This document shows, one piece after another, positions 1-13,217 of a DNA stretch of 64,000 bases (position 1 is its first letter; each line of letters opens with the position of its first letter). This DNA comes from Leptodactylus fallax (taxonomy: Eukaryota; Chordata; Amphibia; Anura; Leptodactylidae), in the NCBI GenBank assembly GCA_947044405.1, contig CAMRHE010000324.1:2170001-2234000 (forward strand). The letters run 5' to 3'. The notes beneath the pieces were generated by a model. The model did no database searches and was not told the origin of the DNA. It saw nothing but the letters and a program-made list of their open reading frames with translations. The position numbers and the translations under genes are program-made.

Positions 1-1550
1 AGGCAGCGGGCTTGTGGGACTGGGGTGAGAATGGTTCCATTAATTTTGATAGATAGGTCAGGTAGGGGGGTGCGTGGAGGGGTGAAGATTATGAACTATG
101 TTTTCTCCTTGTTGAGTTTGAGAAAGCGGGAGGAGAGAAAGGAGGCTACATCTGCTAGACATACTGGGACTCTGGACAACAGAGAGGTAATGTCTGGTCC
201 AGAGAGATATATTTGGGTATCGTCAGCATAGCAATGGTAATGGACACCATGGGATTCTATTAGTTGGCCAAGGCCTAGGGTGTAGATTGAGAACAGGAGG
301 GGTCCTAGGACAGAGCCTTGGGCGACACCTACAGAAAGAGGGTGTGGCGGGGAGGTGGTGTGTGAGTGGGAGACGCTGAATGTGTGGTTGGTGAGGTATG
401 AGGAGATCCAGGAAAGGGCCAGGTCTGAGATGCCAAGGGATGAGAGCGTTTCTAGCAGGAGGGAATGGTTGACTGTGTCAAAGGCAGAGGAGAGGTCGAG
501 GAGGACAGAATAGTGGCGTTTGGCTTTGGCAGTTAGAAGCTCGTTAGTGACCTTGGTTAGGGCAGTTTCTGTGGAGTGATGGGATCTGAAGCCTGACTGT
601 AGTCTGTCAAAGAGCATATTGGACGAGAGACAGGAGGACAGTTCGGAGTTGACGTGTTGCTCCAGCAATTTTGAGGTGTATGGGAGCAGGGAGATGGGGC
701 GATAGTTGGCTGGAGAGGACGGGTCCAGGGAGGGTTTGTTAAGTATAGGTGTGACGGTAGCATATTTGAAGGCAGAAGGGAAGGATCCATTGGTTAGGGA
801 TAGATTGAAGAGATGGGTTAGGGCAGGAGTAATGAGTTCGGAGAGTTTGGAGATGAAATGTGACTGAATTGGGTCGAGTGCACAGATGGTGAGGTGGGAT
901 TTAGAGATTAGGGTGGAGAGCTTTTCATCAGTGATGGTGGAGAAACAGGTTAAAGATGAAGAGCACCGAGCAGTTGGATAGAGTGGTTGTCGGAGCTGTC
1001 GGGTGAGACTGTCTCTGATGGTGTCAATGTTGCTTTTGAAATAAGAGGCAAAGTCATCAGCAGTGATAAGTGATGTCGGAGGGGGCACAGGATGACGGAG
1101 AAGGGAGTTGAAGGTAGTGAATAGCTGTTGGGTTGCGGGATACGGCAGATATTAGTGTGGTGAAGTAGACCTGTTTTGCAGAGGTGAGTGCGTTCTTGAA
1201 TGTGAGAACTGCCTCTTTATACCTAAGGAAGTCCTCTTGGGAGTGTTTTTTCTTCCAGAGGCGTTCTGCAACTCGTGAGGCACGTCTCAGTTTTTTAGTC
1301 AGATCAGTGTGCCAGGGTTGCCTATTGATTGGCCGGGTTCTGGTGTTAGTGAGAGGGGCCGCAGAGTCAAGGGCTGCAGTGATGGTGGTGTTGTAGAAGT
1401 CAGTGGCAGTATCTGCGTCCTGGAGTGAGGATATGTCAACGGGCGGTCGGAGAGAGTCTGAGAGCGTGCGGATGTCAAGGCGATTAAGGTTCTTGCAGGG
1501 GCATGTTGGTTTAGGGGTTGGGGGTCAAATATAGAGGAGAGGGCTGCAGG
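1..1550 (-). pseudogene. L2-like non-LTR retrotransposon, ORF2 reverse transcriptase relic
   Basis: The minus strand encodes the reverse transcriptase of a non-LTR retrotransposon of the L2/CR1 group, which copies its RNA at a nicked target. The frame at 96-1088 is 330 aa with motifs in order: [44 protein letters not shown] (first catalytic Asp), [17 protein letters not shown], and the active site YADD near residue 290. It ends at a premature stop (96-98), after which the same frame continues with an RT-like sequence to the window edge. Above 1088 the linker between endonuclease and RT continues in another frame up to about 1500, including RPINRQPWHTDLTKKLRRAS, so there is a frameshift near 1085. 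It is therefore dead, and truncated at both ends, with no 3' tail in view. Confidence 0.9.
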
Positions 1551-1555
1551 TTAGC

Positions 1556-1822
1556 AGGATTTCAGTTATTTTTTCCAAAGGGTGTACAACCAAATATTAA
1601 AGTGAGGATGCCAGTAGTTTAGTTCAGCCCATTTTTGGAATTTTCCGTGAAATTAAATCATTTTTGGCTTTTTTTTTTTTTTTTTTTTTTTCGTGTTGTT
1701 CCAATATACGCAAAAGAAATAAACGTGTATAACAAAACACGTGTAATTGCAATAATTTTTTGGAACAAATACTTCACTTTCTGGAAAAATTTCAGGGGTG
1801 CCAACACTTATGGCCATGACTG
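1556..1822 (+). mobile_element. Tc1-like DNA transposon, right-end fragment
   Basis: The segment ends CAGGGGTGCCAACACTTATGGCCATGACTG followed by TA, the terminus of a widespread vertebrate Tc1 family (known from family knowledge). Inverted, it begins CAGTCATGGCCATAAGTGTT. It contains a T-run at 1667-1691. No transposase or left terminus is present, and it abuts the L2-like relic. Confidence 0.8.
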
Positions 1823-1824
1823 TA

Positions 1825-4800
1825 CCGTACATCAAGACCCCCCAGGCATTGGGGCATAACAAAGTTATCAACAAGGTATAACCTAAATCACTCTAGTCTA
1901 AGTATATGTCTGCTTGGCATGGGTATGTGATCTCTTCACCCTTTTTGCTTTTCATGTCTTTTGGGTATAGTGAAAGTTTGATCTAGAAATCATATAATAA
2001 ATTGTTTACTAGAAGTCTGCAGGTACCCTAAGTTTTGTATCCTTGGATGTTTTTTTAATTAAAAGGTATAACTCAAATATTTGCAAAATATGGACCTTTA
2101 CATTAAATTCACCATAGCAAAAGTATGTACATGTACATTTCCTATTGGTTCTTATTGGTCTCCTGAGGTCACATACAATGTTTTATCTTCAAATGGGAGA
2201 ATTCAGATATCCGTGTGAGAGGAAATAGGTGTGTTCGATATGCTTTTGGGTGGTTTGTTTCTTCTTAGTGGTTTGTTTTGTTCTTGGTTGTTGGTGGCAT
2301 TTTTCCACCATTATTGAAAAATACATGACTATCGTCAATTCAGGCATACTGTTATATTACTATGAGAAGAAACAACTCTATCCTAGCTAATATGTTTTAG
2401 TTTTGGTAGCTTCTGATTAAATTATGCCCCATACCGAACTCCAAATACCAGCACATCTCCAGCTATAAACTAGTATACAAAATCTAACCTAAATTGTTTT
2501 AGTTTATCTTAGTATATAAAGCACTAGTTGTGAATGTACATTTGTGGCTACCCTATTCCATGTTGTGTTTGTTTACATGCTCACAGTAATACATTGTTTT
2601 TCTGTGGGTTTATTATGTACATTGACTGAAATTGAACCAGTGGAGACTATTTGTTGCCTTATCTGTACAAAAATCATGGGTCTTTTTGGTCTATGCACAT
2701 TCAACTCAACTCAAGGTATTGTACTATAATAAATCTACAGTATCCCACTTTTACCAAGAATCTGCAGATGTACATATTTTCTTCAGGACAGTCCATAGTT
2801 AGTTTCATTAATTGTCACCCAGAACTAAATTTTTAACCCAAAAATGTCCAAGCTGTTGTCTCCATTACTATGATTAAATTTGAAACTTCAGACTCCATCT
2901 ATAAATCATCATGAAGCACATAACCTTTATAATATATGGTATTCATAATTCACATAGTACAAATGATTTTCACTTAGTATTATTTATAGGCCGCCATAAA
3001 CAAGCATGTTTATGCCACTGGGCATCATTATTTCAAGACATCCAAAATTAAAATGTAAAATTTAGATTACATTTCATAGAATACAAAATGATTGATTAGG
3101 AATTCATTAGTTTTCAAAGTCTAAACCCAAGAAAAAGTACTTAAACCTTTGGATCGGTATTATACGGAAGTTAAAGTATATGTCCATCATCATGTGCAGT
3201 TAGTTATGTAAATCATATTATTATACTGGACCTCTAAAGTAAAAAATGAGGCAACTTTGCATTTAGTGTTCATTAAAAAGTGACAAATGCTTTGTGTCCA
3301 CATGTGATATAAAGACTTTATACAATTCAATACAATTGAAAAAAAGAAGGAAACACAGCAACATTTTTATTTTTTTATTCTAACATCAAACAGTTTAAGA
3401 AAACATTTTTGTAGTTTTCAGTTTTTTCATCATATTTAATCAGTCATATATTTTATCCAAGACAAAACGGAAGCGTACACATTTTCTTTTAACAAATAAC
3501 AGAACAAATAACATTGACAATGTAAAGTATCTCACCAAATACCTTTTGGTAGATGAATTTAAAGATTCAAATTGGTCACCAAAGGAAAAAAAAACATTGA
3601 AAAAAGTAGAATGAAAATTAATGTAATCCAAAACATTCAGATAATTATTTTCTTTCTTTTATTTTTTTTTTTATTTTTTTTTACTGGTACTGTATATCTT
3701 TAAAAATTGTATACACAAAGACTGTATTGAAAATTGATTTAATATTTTGTAAAGCTTTCATCTTCTGCTCTACATGTGTTAATTCATTACTATAGGGGTA
3801 GCTTTCTAACCTAAATTAAGTGAACATCATATGAATGACTTATCTGTATTAAGGCTTTTAAGGGTGCTGTTAGACGATGTCTGATGCTGCACTATAGCTG
3901 AGTCTGCACCTATTTGCATCCATTTTCCATCTGTTCCAATTTTCCGTTTTTAATGGCCAAGTGTCATCAGGTTTACATCAGTTTTTAACTGTTAGTGAAA
4001 AAAATTTCTTTGGTCTTTCTTTTTTGACACAACCCACTGATCAGTTTTTAGTGGACGTAAAATGGACGTCAGTTACATTCATTAAAAATGTCAGTTTTCT
4101 TGACAGCCTTGAAATCTATCAGGGTGTCAGTTATTTTTCATCAGTTTTAAGTTTATTTTTAATGTCTGTTTTTATCAGTTTGTCATCCATTTTTAACTGA
4201 AAGTTTAAAAAAAAAAAAAAAAAAAACAGATGAACTTCACTGATCTTTTTTTTTTTTTTTGGACCCAATCTACTCATTCATTTTTAAGGGCCGTCAAAAA
4301 GACGCAAATCTGTTTTGACAACATGTAATTAAAAACTGACCCATTAACTTGTTTTGGTCCATCCTTCAGTGAAAACAGACAAAAATACTACATATTCTAA
4401 TTTTTAACTGTCCATTAGAACAGTCCGTGTATGGTCCATTGACTCCCATTGTTCTTAAAATGGATGTGTAATGAAAATTAAGAAAATGGCCGTTACACGT
4501 CCGTTTTTCACATTCATGTAAATGGGGCTTTACTTAAAGGTGTTGTCCTATCACAGCCACTTATCCTCTAATCACAGGATAGGAGATAAGTGTGACATCA
4601 CTGGGGGCCCAATGGCTAGGTCTCCCAGCAATCAGGAGAACAGGGGCACTGAAAGTCCCCTTGCAGCCACCCAGTGAATGACGTGCCAGTGTGCTTGCAT
4701 GAAAGATGTTCCATTCACTGCTATGGGGCAACTGGAACTGCAACCTCCAGCAGCCTCATAAAAGTGAATGGAGTGGCGGTCGCTTTATTCACTGGCAGGA

Positions 4801-5390
4801 TGCAGGGGGACTTCATATTACTACTACAATACCGCATCAAACATTGTCTGGCATCACCATAAGGCGTTCAGTGCCTTTTAGTAAAACAAGCAGAAGAGAA
4901 GAACAGGAAACATATGCTACTAATCTTTCATTGTTGTAATGTCGGCAATCAAGTAAACATTTTACAATGAAAAATGATGATATTTAGCTTAGAAAAAGAT
5001 ACAATGGCTGGTACTGGCTAAAGATGGTGAATTTTATACAGACTGGTAAATATGTAAAGCAGCATATAACGGAGAAGTGTGCCCACATATTTGTTTTTAA
5101 GTTTGGTCCAGATTACACCATTTTACACTACATGGAGCATCTCAGAAGAGGGCTAAGAAAAATAGTATATAATGGTATCTGCATTTGATATGGAAATGGA
5201 GACAAGGCTTAAAGACTATTGGGTAATTTAGCAAGCTATTCACATCAATTTTGTAGCGTAAAAAATGTTACGTCATATTTACAATAAAAGTGGGCAGTTT
5301 TTGTGATGGCTTAGCTCATGGTTTAGTGGAAGGGGGCAGTACTGATGGATTTACTATAATTCTCACCAGAAATTCATGCAAATTATAGCA
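1825..5390. other. AT-rich 3' flank of esr1, no gene seen
   Basis: About 3.5 kb of AT-rich DNA without a supported gene. It holds an A-run (about 4208-4226) facing a T-run (about 4247-4260), and around 3950-4480 a degenerate, repetitive stretch rich in the words TCAGTTTT and TTTTTAACTG. From about 4533 a TTAAAGGTGTTGTCC-type element end appears without a recognised partner end. Confidence 0.5.
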
Positions 5391-5393
5391 TAA

Positions 5394-5611
5394 GACTGAG
5401 GCCCCACATTGTGGATATGCAGCTTTTTTGTTGCAGATTTTGCTGCGGTTTTTTGAGCTAAAGCTAGGAGTGGATTGAGCAGAAGGGAGAAGTATAAAAG
5501 GCTCCTATATATTTCCTATTCCTTTTGTAGCCATTATTGGTTTGGGCTCAAAAAACCACAGCAAAATCTGCAACAATAAAAGCTGTGTTTCTGCAACGTG
5601 GGGCCTCAGCC
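5394..5611. mobile_element. 218-bp palindromic inverted-repeat element, copy 1, TAA target duplication
   Basis: The element begins GACTGAGGCCCCACATTG and ends GTGGGGCCTCAGCC. The two halves are near reverse complements through the words GCAGATTTTGCTG and TTTGAGC. It is flanked by TAA on both sides (5391-5393 and 5612-5614), which fits the 3-bp TWA duplication of PIF/Harbinger-type elements. Copies occur at 62853-63072 and, partially, at 38480-38600. It has no coding capacity. Confidence 0.85.
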
Positions 5612-7218
5612 TAAATCTTCATCATAGCATGGACCTGTGAACAAATGTGGCGCAGTTTATTGCAACCCACTTTGGATGAAGACTGGCATATTGAACTCCA
5701 ATCTATTGAAATCGCCCCCAAAAGATTTTTGTTCTTGTACTTAAATGCCAAATTTCAAGTTTGCCAATAATACATACTTTCCAATAAGGCAAGTTACCAA
5801 TAAAAAACAGGCTAAAAATATAAGATGAAAAAATAAGCTACACAAATAATATTAAAAGAGGACAAAATGATTATCTGTTAATGAGGATCTTTCGTCCCTC
5901 ATGTCTAGTTTAGTAATTACTTGTATCAACTTGAAAGAAGAATTTCTGGGTCTTTTTATGAAAAAATTGACAAATGCCTTTTACCAGCTGGGGGTGTGTC
6001 TATACAAGCTGACACTGTCCAATCAGTGTTGAGAGTATCAGACTGTGCAGGGACAAATGGGGATGGTAACACCCAGCTGTCAAATAAATATTCAAGAGAA
6101 ATGATAGAGCAACAGTAAAAGAAAGAGAGTGGTGATAGGTCATTTTTAACCACTGTCCTACAGTATAATAAAGTTCTGAAATAAAAAAAGTCACAATTCT
6201 TAAGTAAAAAATAGCTTTTCATTTCAGTCAGAGGGCCCAAAAATGGAGAGGAATCTGAAGTGGAAGTCTGCCTCAATTCTTCTTCATTTTTGGCCATGTG
6301 AATGGCCTTAAGTGTCAATTATACTGATCGGCAAGAAATAGTTGGTGCACTATTAAACTACTAATAAAAGTTGCCATACACCTTCAATCATTGCCATCTG
6401 AACGCTCATTTATCTGACAGCTATTCCTCCAGACACATCAGCTCTCAATGAGGAGAGTGGAGGAAAGTCAACATACACCATCTTTATTTTCCCCGACATT
6501 ATCTGTTGGCAAGTTGGCACATCCCCTACATAAAAAATAGTTGGCCAATCCTGCTGAAACTGGTGAGTGTGGACAACTTTGCTCCTATATGTATATCCAG
6601 AATTAGCTACCATTATTATTAGAATTAGAACATATTATCAATGTATGTTCACTTTCTTATGCTTGTTTTATTTGCACTTTGAGCTTTTTAAGTAAAATTC
6701 ACATAAAGGCACAAATATTTGCACGACCAACTTTCGGTGAACCTATAGTTTGGGTTTATAGAATTAATTTGACTGTTTAAGAAATACATTCAATCGTTCA
6801 ATAGTATAAATTCCATTTCTGTTACATAAGGTGCTTCTCTTTGTACAATCAAATCTTGCTTAGATATAAGAATATGTGATAATGCAGAAAAAAAGTATAT
6901 ATCTGAAAATGTAAAGCATGCACAATTTGCATCTACAAGAGGGTGGCTTCTTACTCACTATCATTTACAGCCACATTTGACAGCTGAAATGTATGTGTTT
7001 TTAGGGCCACTATTGGTTCAGGTTACAGATTGCTGTGCTAATTTTGACAACAACAATGTAATGCAATTACATTACAGACAATTCCAACAAATGATATTAC
7101 CAAGTTAAGCTTATATTTGGCACAACTCATTGTGATACCATGATGTATTGTGTAAGGGTTTGTATAGCGCTGTAGATTATCATACTACCCTTAGTTCAAT
7201 GCACATGTGCATAACATA

Positions 7219-7746
7219 TTGGGGCATATTTATCAATAGAAGACATTTTTCTGTCTACATTTTTGCCAAAATTTATGGTGCACGATATTTACAACATATT
7301 TACGAAGAGTGTGTGCCAAAAAGAACAGAAAATTGCAGCTGGTTTGACATGTTTGAAGAATGTGCGCCGGAATGGGTGTGGTTTAAAAGTGTCTAACTTT
7401 ACAATCCATTTATGGGACAGAAAATTATGAAGATGGTGCAGATTTTCTTGTGCAAATTATACCAAGTTTAAAAATGGTCTGAAGTTAGTTGGAGATTCAA
7501 TTGAGACAGAATTTTGGCACACGGGCAATGGAGACTGATTTTTGGCACATCAGAAAAATGAGTCAGAATTTTGCCATTTCGGAAGGTGAGTCTGAATTTT
7601 GGCACATCAAAAAGTAAGACAGAATTTTGGATTGTCAGAAAGTGAGACAGACTTATGAAGGTCTGTACAACAGATTTATAAATATGTGTAAAACAGCAAA
7701 TGTGATTCGTAGTTTTAGTATGACAGTAATGACAAATATGCCCCAA
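7219..7746. mobile_element. TA-flanked inverted-repeat element with internal tandem repeat
   Basis: The termini are TTGGGGCATATTTATCA and, inverted, TTGGGGCATATTTGTCA, flanked by TA on each side (7217-7218 and 7747-7748). The length is 528 bp. It is a non-autonomous element, possibly mariner-like given the TA duplication. A tandem repeat built on ATTTTGGCACATC lies at about 7500-7650. Confidence 0.75.
7500..7655 (+). repeat. degenerate 40-bp tandem repeat
   Basis: About four diverged units of the form GAGNCNGAATTTTGGCACATCAGAAA with a period near 40 bp, inside the TA-flanked element. Confidence 0.7.
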
Positions 7747-8700
7747 TATGTATTGGTGTTGTTCAGATCCTTAATACTGCACTATATAAATCTAAGGTCT
7801 TGGCCTGTACCAACATCTTTTTTTTACCATGGCTTTGCCATGTGCATGTGTCTCAAAGACAATATGCATACCAAGAAAAAAACAACTACAGACCCTTAGA
7901 GATTCTAGGCATGGAGTTATGAATTGGAATGGAGATCTGAATTATCCAGGAATAGTAAATGGGTTTTATTTCCCAATTTTTCTCTACTTTTTGCTTCTGT
8001 ATAGTAGTCAGGCCATGTGCAGGAACATGTAATCTGATTCTACTGCTGTGTGTGCAGATGTTCCCATCTGGTGCATTATGATAAGGTAGTGCATTTTGGG
8101 GGTATCAACCCATTTCATCAGGTACTATTTTTACATTCAGTTATAGTGCAACTTTGCTTTCATAATAAAGTATTGTATTTAGAGTAACCATAACATTTGA
8201 GTATATTTTTCTAGTAGGCATGAAGTGTTCAAGGGAGACCTAGTGCTATTGATTATTGAAATGAATGTTTTCTAGAGCTGGGCCAGGTTTAGTAACTGTC
8301 CCAGATATTAGTGCCTCTCCCCCAATCTTTGTAAGCAGCATCAGGTTAATACCAACTTGACGTATGCTCTTAGAATAGTGCAATGAATGTAATTGGTAAC
8401 ACATGTAAGGTGCATAGATATTTTTACTATTTAGGCAGGTCCCAGGTAGTTACAGCACAAGCAGTAGCATCATAGCTCAAGGTCCAGTGATGCACTTTGA
8501 TATTGGCTTATCTAATAATTATAAGTTAAATATTTATAAAATGAAATGATTGCCACTAATGAGGGTATTAAATCCTCTCAAAGTAGAAAATGTTCATTTA
8601 GTTATAGTTACTGCTGACCTAGTTTTCTCCTTCACCATTAGTTATCATTTGAGCATAACAGACACAAGCAGAGGACCTGTCTCTTTGAGTCACACTATTG

Positions 8701-8990
8701 GGCAGGGTGGCTCAGTGGTTAGCACTGTAGCCTTGCAACAATGAGGTCATGGTTTCAAATCCAACCCAGGACAACATCTGGATTGAGTGTGTATGTTTTT
8801 TTGTGCTTGTATGGGTTTCCCCCAGGTACTCCGGTTTTTACCCACATGCCAAAAATCTACTGATAGGTAAATTGGCTTCCTGTGAAACAACATACTCTTG
8901 TGGGTGATGGCCATGAACACCTGTATGGCAGCCACTAGCACAATATTCCCTGCCCTTTGAGTCCTCTGGCAAAAAAAAGTGCATTACAGA
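8701..8990 (+). mobile_element. tRNA-derived SINE
   Basis: The head reads GGGTGGCTCAGTGGTTAGC (box A at about 8708-8718), followed 33 bp later by GGTTTCAAATCC (box B, 8751-8762): an internal RNA polymerase III promoter. Downstream come GGTACTCCGG and CCCACATGCCAAA, typical of the body of this vertebrate SINE family. It shares the sense orientation of the window and so lies antisense to esr1, in or near its 3' UTR. Confidence 0.85.
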
Positions 8991-9497
8991 TGTTTGTCAT
9001 GATTGATAAGACAACTGACCTTCACTAATGGTGATTTTCAGTAACCCAAAACTTTAAATTGACAGGTGAGGGTGGTCAAGGTGCTATATATATCTATAGA
9101 TAGAACATTAAATATCTTATTTCTAGGAGTAGCTCTTTAATAAGTGGATAATCTCATTTCTGTCAGGCTGCCTTAGTCATTCAATGTTTTAACGTCTAGG
9201 AAATAATGTATGCTATGATAATAAAATTATACAAGCAGGAGAGCTCATGTTGGTCCGATGTAGGATTAAAAGTAAGAATAGAGACACCATTTCATGCAAG
9301 GCGTGTTCCATTTTTCTTTTTGACAAATTAAGAGTCCAATCGGTCCATAATAAGGGTGACTTTTTCACCTATAGCAACAAATCTAATAATTTCCATTATG
9401 TTTAAGCACATGGTTGGGTATTTTCCCATTTCATATTTTTTTTGTATATATCATTAGAGTTGTGCATAGTGCTGTACACAATCCCTGGCAAGTTATA

Positions 9498-9724
9498 CAG
9501 ATGTGTCCATCCTTACCTCAGCTCAAAATTGGTCTCATGAAACCAATGAATTACAATATCACAACATGCCAGCAAAACCCTCAACAGGCTACAATTCACA
9601 ACACATACAGACAGGATTAAGATTAAATATCTTTTGGAATTGTGTTGTTTTGAAAAACTGATCATCTTGTGACACATATCTGGACATGTCCAGCCAAGAG
9701 GAAAGGTAAGAAAGGACACATCTG
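9498..9724. mobile_element. 227-bp TA-flanked inverted-repeat element
   Basis: The termini CAGATGTGTCCATCCTTACC and, inverted, CAGATGTGTCCTTTCTTACC are flanked by TA (9496-9497 and 9725-9726). This matches Tc1/mariner target preference; the element is too short to encode a transposase. Its right 70 bp recurs at 52660-52728. Confidence 0.8.
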
Positions 9725-10610
9725 TACAAGTGGCAGCAAAAGCAATATATTAAATGATGTAGAATGTCACAGTTAAGGCCACAAATGTTTAGATTAGTGT
9801 TATAGAAGCAGTAGAAAGAAAAATACATAGAATAGAATTCATTTTAATAAACTGCAAGACTTATAAAAGTAGTTGGGGTCATGGCTATGGTGACCCACTG
9901 TCAGTGGCCAAGATTGATGACTTCTAGCCCTTGAGGACTACACGGTAACTATACAAAATGCGCATTGTACCAATTGTATTTTTAGGCACCATGTGTATTC
10001 TCATAAACATACTGTCTGTTTGTTTGTAGCAACTTAGGAAACTTGTTAGTCAAAGGCAGAGAATGTGTTGTGGATGGTGGAAGCTATATACAGAAGAACA
10101 TAGGATGGAACTATCAGTATCTACAGAAACACAGAACTAGATACACTTACATAACTGTAGGTAAGATGGTCTTATAATTGTTATATGTTAATGCTATATG
10201 TTTAATTGATAAGAATTTGTATATGTGAACCTATGTAATAAACTTAGTGTGAAATGTGATAGCTGCTGCCCATGCTATCTCCACACTATCCAATCTAGGT
10301 GTAGGAAGTACAAGCTGAAGAAAAGAACTTGTGCAAAGCGATACATGAAACAGCGTACAGAAATCACATAAAGCTATGATTTCATTGGGTAGAGTACATT
10401 AAAGCAAAGGTTCCAATTCCTTGTGAAGTACAGCAAATGACTATGAAGACCTGTACTCTAAATGGTTCTTAATAGATGCATGCCGGAGTGTGTTTACATA
10501 TGCAGCTATGTGATACACAGACTATAGTTAGGTAGTATACTGCTGGGAATTTCTTAACCAGTAAAAGCCAAGTAATTAAAAAAAAAAAATGAAGTAAGTA
10601 GAAAACGCTT

Positions 10611-10836
10611 TCATATTGTACTTTGCAGACTTGTTTCCTCTCTATTTACATAGTAAGCTTGTAAGCATGGTGACGTGGTTGCAGCATTTATAGGGCTCTG
10701 GCTCTCTTCCTCTTGAGCTACAAACTTGTCTTTAGGTGTATGCATCCGATGCGCATCCAACATTTCCAGCAACAAATCGTAGAGAGGGACAACATTTTTG
10801 CACTTCATGCTGTACAGATGTTCCATTCCCTTATTG
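10611..10836 (-). CDS. esr1: esr1 exon 8, coding part: end of ligand-binding domain, helix 12 and F domain
   Basis: This is the last coding exon of estrogen receptor alpha, a ligand-activated nuclear transcription factor. The acceptor reads tttacag before CAATAAGG, and the frame runs 226 bp to TGA at 10611-10613. The first residues, [20 protein letters not shown], carry the histidine equivalent to human H524, which contacts the D-ring of estradiol, and the helix 12 / AF-2 segment PLYDLLLEM with the Y537 equivalent, which recruits coactivators. The roughly 50 residues after DAHRMHTPK form the F domain, rich in Ser, Gln, Glu and Thr and unlike the human F domain, as expected for this fast-evolving region. 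The start of the exon completes a Ser codon split with exon 7. ER-beta is excluded because that protein has [16 protein letters not shown] here. The 3' UTR should continue toward lower coordinates in the same exon. Confidence 0.98.
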
Positions 10837-12969
10837 CTGTAAAGATAAAAGTAACAGAATTTTTAGCAAGGCAACCAAAAGAAATTTAAAGTGAAGGTCC
10901 ATCTTTTAATTGGTCCTAGTTTTATAGTAAACTAATGTAAAATCAGATTTTTCATACCCTGTGCAGTATTAAAAACATGTATCATCTGATAGAACTATCT
11001 GTCATATACTTTATATGCTTTTTATAGATCTGTTATCTTTATTACAGATTTGGCTTTCCTTACCTATACTCCTAGTTCAAAATGTCCAAAGTTTTAAGGT
11101 GCAAGATAACCAGACTGTTTACATGGTTTTGCGATACAGTGTCAAATTATGTCTATTCTGCATCTGTTGCCCCCCCAGTGGTTGTGTTGTGTATTGCTGC
11201 CTGTCAAGAATTTTGCTGAAATGTCATCAACAAATAATGTCTCCCAACAATCTAAACTTACATGTCAGATGTCTTATCACCCATTATCTGATCACAAGAA
11301 TAGGGGTCACAGCTGCTGGACCCTGAGTGACAAATTGAAAACTTGGTACAGTTCCTTTAAAGGGGTTTTCCAGGACTTACATATTGATGACCTAAGCTTA
11401 GGATAGGCAATCCATATCAGTTTGGTGGGGGGCCCAATACCACTATTCAAGTGCTTGAAGCAACAACAGCAATCATAGTAGTGACACTGCTTCACAGATT
11501 CGTACTTCATTGGAGCTCAGCCCCAGTCAAGAGAATGGAGCTGAGCTACAGTACATAGCACAACAGTAGAAAATACAATATATGGTTCTCTGCTTAGCAA
11601 AGACACAAGTCCAACCTACTGCATAATCCAGAGGAAAGCAAAAAACATCCATGAGGTGGACACCATTTGCCCCATTATTAAGGGAAAAAAATTCCTTTTC
11701 AACTTCAAATATGGGAATTAGAACTAAATCAATGTATCATTGTCCCATACCAAAATACTAGTTTCCTTAATTTGTGGTAATTATACTTTCAAGAAAGGCA
11801 TCCAAGTCGCAGTCCTCTTGTGAACTTGTGCAAATTATCAGCCATCACAACATCCACAGTCTCACTTCTCCTACTGCAAAGTCCCACCTAAGACTATGGT
11901 AAAATCTTTTTTTTCCTCTAGATGTAGAGAGTGTCTCCTTGCTCCTAGGTATAAAGAGACCATTAGAAAGATCTCTCTACTGTCCATTCATATATTTTTA
12001 CTGTACATTGTAAGTTAGTCACCACAAGTCCTATTTTTTCCAAGCTGAAAAGATTATTTACCTGCCTTTGTACAATAATCCACCCTTAATTACATTGGTC
12101 TCCCTATTCTGCACTTACTCCAGTTTAGCTATGTCTTTCCTATATACAGGGGCCCAAAATTGCACACAGTTTTCTTTGTCACAAGCATCTATGCTCCTTT
12201 TGAGGCACCCCATAAATGTATTTGCCTTGGTAGCAGATGTCTGGCACTGGTTGATAAAGTTAAGTTTACTTTCCATCAATATCACACTTTTACTTAGTAT
12301 TTTTATATCATATATATTATACAGCTGCATATAAATATCCTAATCGCAACTATGTTTTCAACCAGTGATATCTCTGGAAATAATTTAGATAGCACTGCAG
12401 TCACATGGTAGAAGAGAATCTCCTCTTTCATATGACACAAAAAGCAAGTTTTTACGTTATGTAATGGCCAAGCTATGACTGTTTGAAGTGACCCTCCCCC
12501 CATTTTTTTCTCTACATGTTATACAGCCCTGTACTCCCGTATACAGTAACATTCAGTGGGAGGCAGAAACTGCTCTGAAAACAGAAGCAAGGGAAAGCGT
12601 GAAAAAATGGAGCATTTCACAAAAATTATCCAAAATTTATTAATAAAGTATATTACAAAATTTATTAATGACACAAATACTGCCAGAAATCAAAAGTTGT
12701 ACGAAAGTTTAGTAGAATTCTTTAATGCTGCAACCTTATTGTTTTAGTATTAATAATGGTTGGAGGTTGTGGTTGCCTCCTGCTGATACCCATGGATACT
12801 GAATACACTGTCTGTTAGGTTGAGTATGGGCTACCTTTCCTCTTAACAGATTTACTTGATATTTATTGTGTTTATTATTAACACCATGCACTTCATGTGT
12901 ATGTTTTGGGAACTTTCCCAATACTTGTGACATTATTTATGTGCATTGGTAAATATATTTTTTTACTCA
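10837..12969. other. intron 7 segment, mostly unrecognised
   Basis: Intronic DNA immediately upstream of exon 8. A TTAAAGGGGTTTTCCAGGAC-type element end starts at 11361 with TTAA at 11357-11360 and extends to roughly 11560; its inner part (GATGACCTAAGCTTAGGATAGG) is a small inverted repeat. No partner end is seen. The rest shows no gene. Confidence 0.5.
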
Positions 12970-13217
12970 TTAGAAGGAGTTCACACTACCGTTACTAATG
13001 TCCATTGCTGTCTTCCGTCATAGGATGACAGAAATGTACTTTAGCTGTCACAGAGAACAGTCACCAATGGAAATGGGCAGGGCCCTGGCCACCATGATAG
13101 CGGTCGGGGAAAGCCTGGTTCCCTGACCACTATACATATTGTTATAGACAGGCCCCTTTCCAATTGATACTCACCTCTCCTGGGCTCAGCATCCTTTCCG
13201 GGGCGCTTCCTGTCAGT

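Larger units (their letters stand above)
7965..10610 (-). other. esr1: presumed esr1 3' UTR / 3' flank
   Basis: This AT-rich stretch lies directly downstream of the esr1 stop codon on the minus strand and has no coding signal. Human ESR1 has a 3' UTR of several kilobases, so a long UTR is expected here. One candidate AATAAA on the minus strand sits at 7965-7970, with others further down near 6480, 6667 and 5653, so the true end cannot be fixed from sequence alone; 7965 is only the nearest candidate I noticed. A SINE and a TA-flanked inverted-repeat element lie inside. Confidence 0.35.

Noticed and set aside
1635..1874. Open frames on both strands across the T-run
   Set aside because: Poly-Phe and poly-Lys come from the T25 run in a Tc1 end.
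8701..8772. Functional tRNA gene
   Set aside because: Box A and box B are present, but no cloverleaf with an anticodon arm and acceptor stem can be drawn, and the body continues as a SINE.
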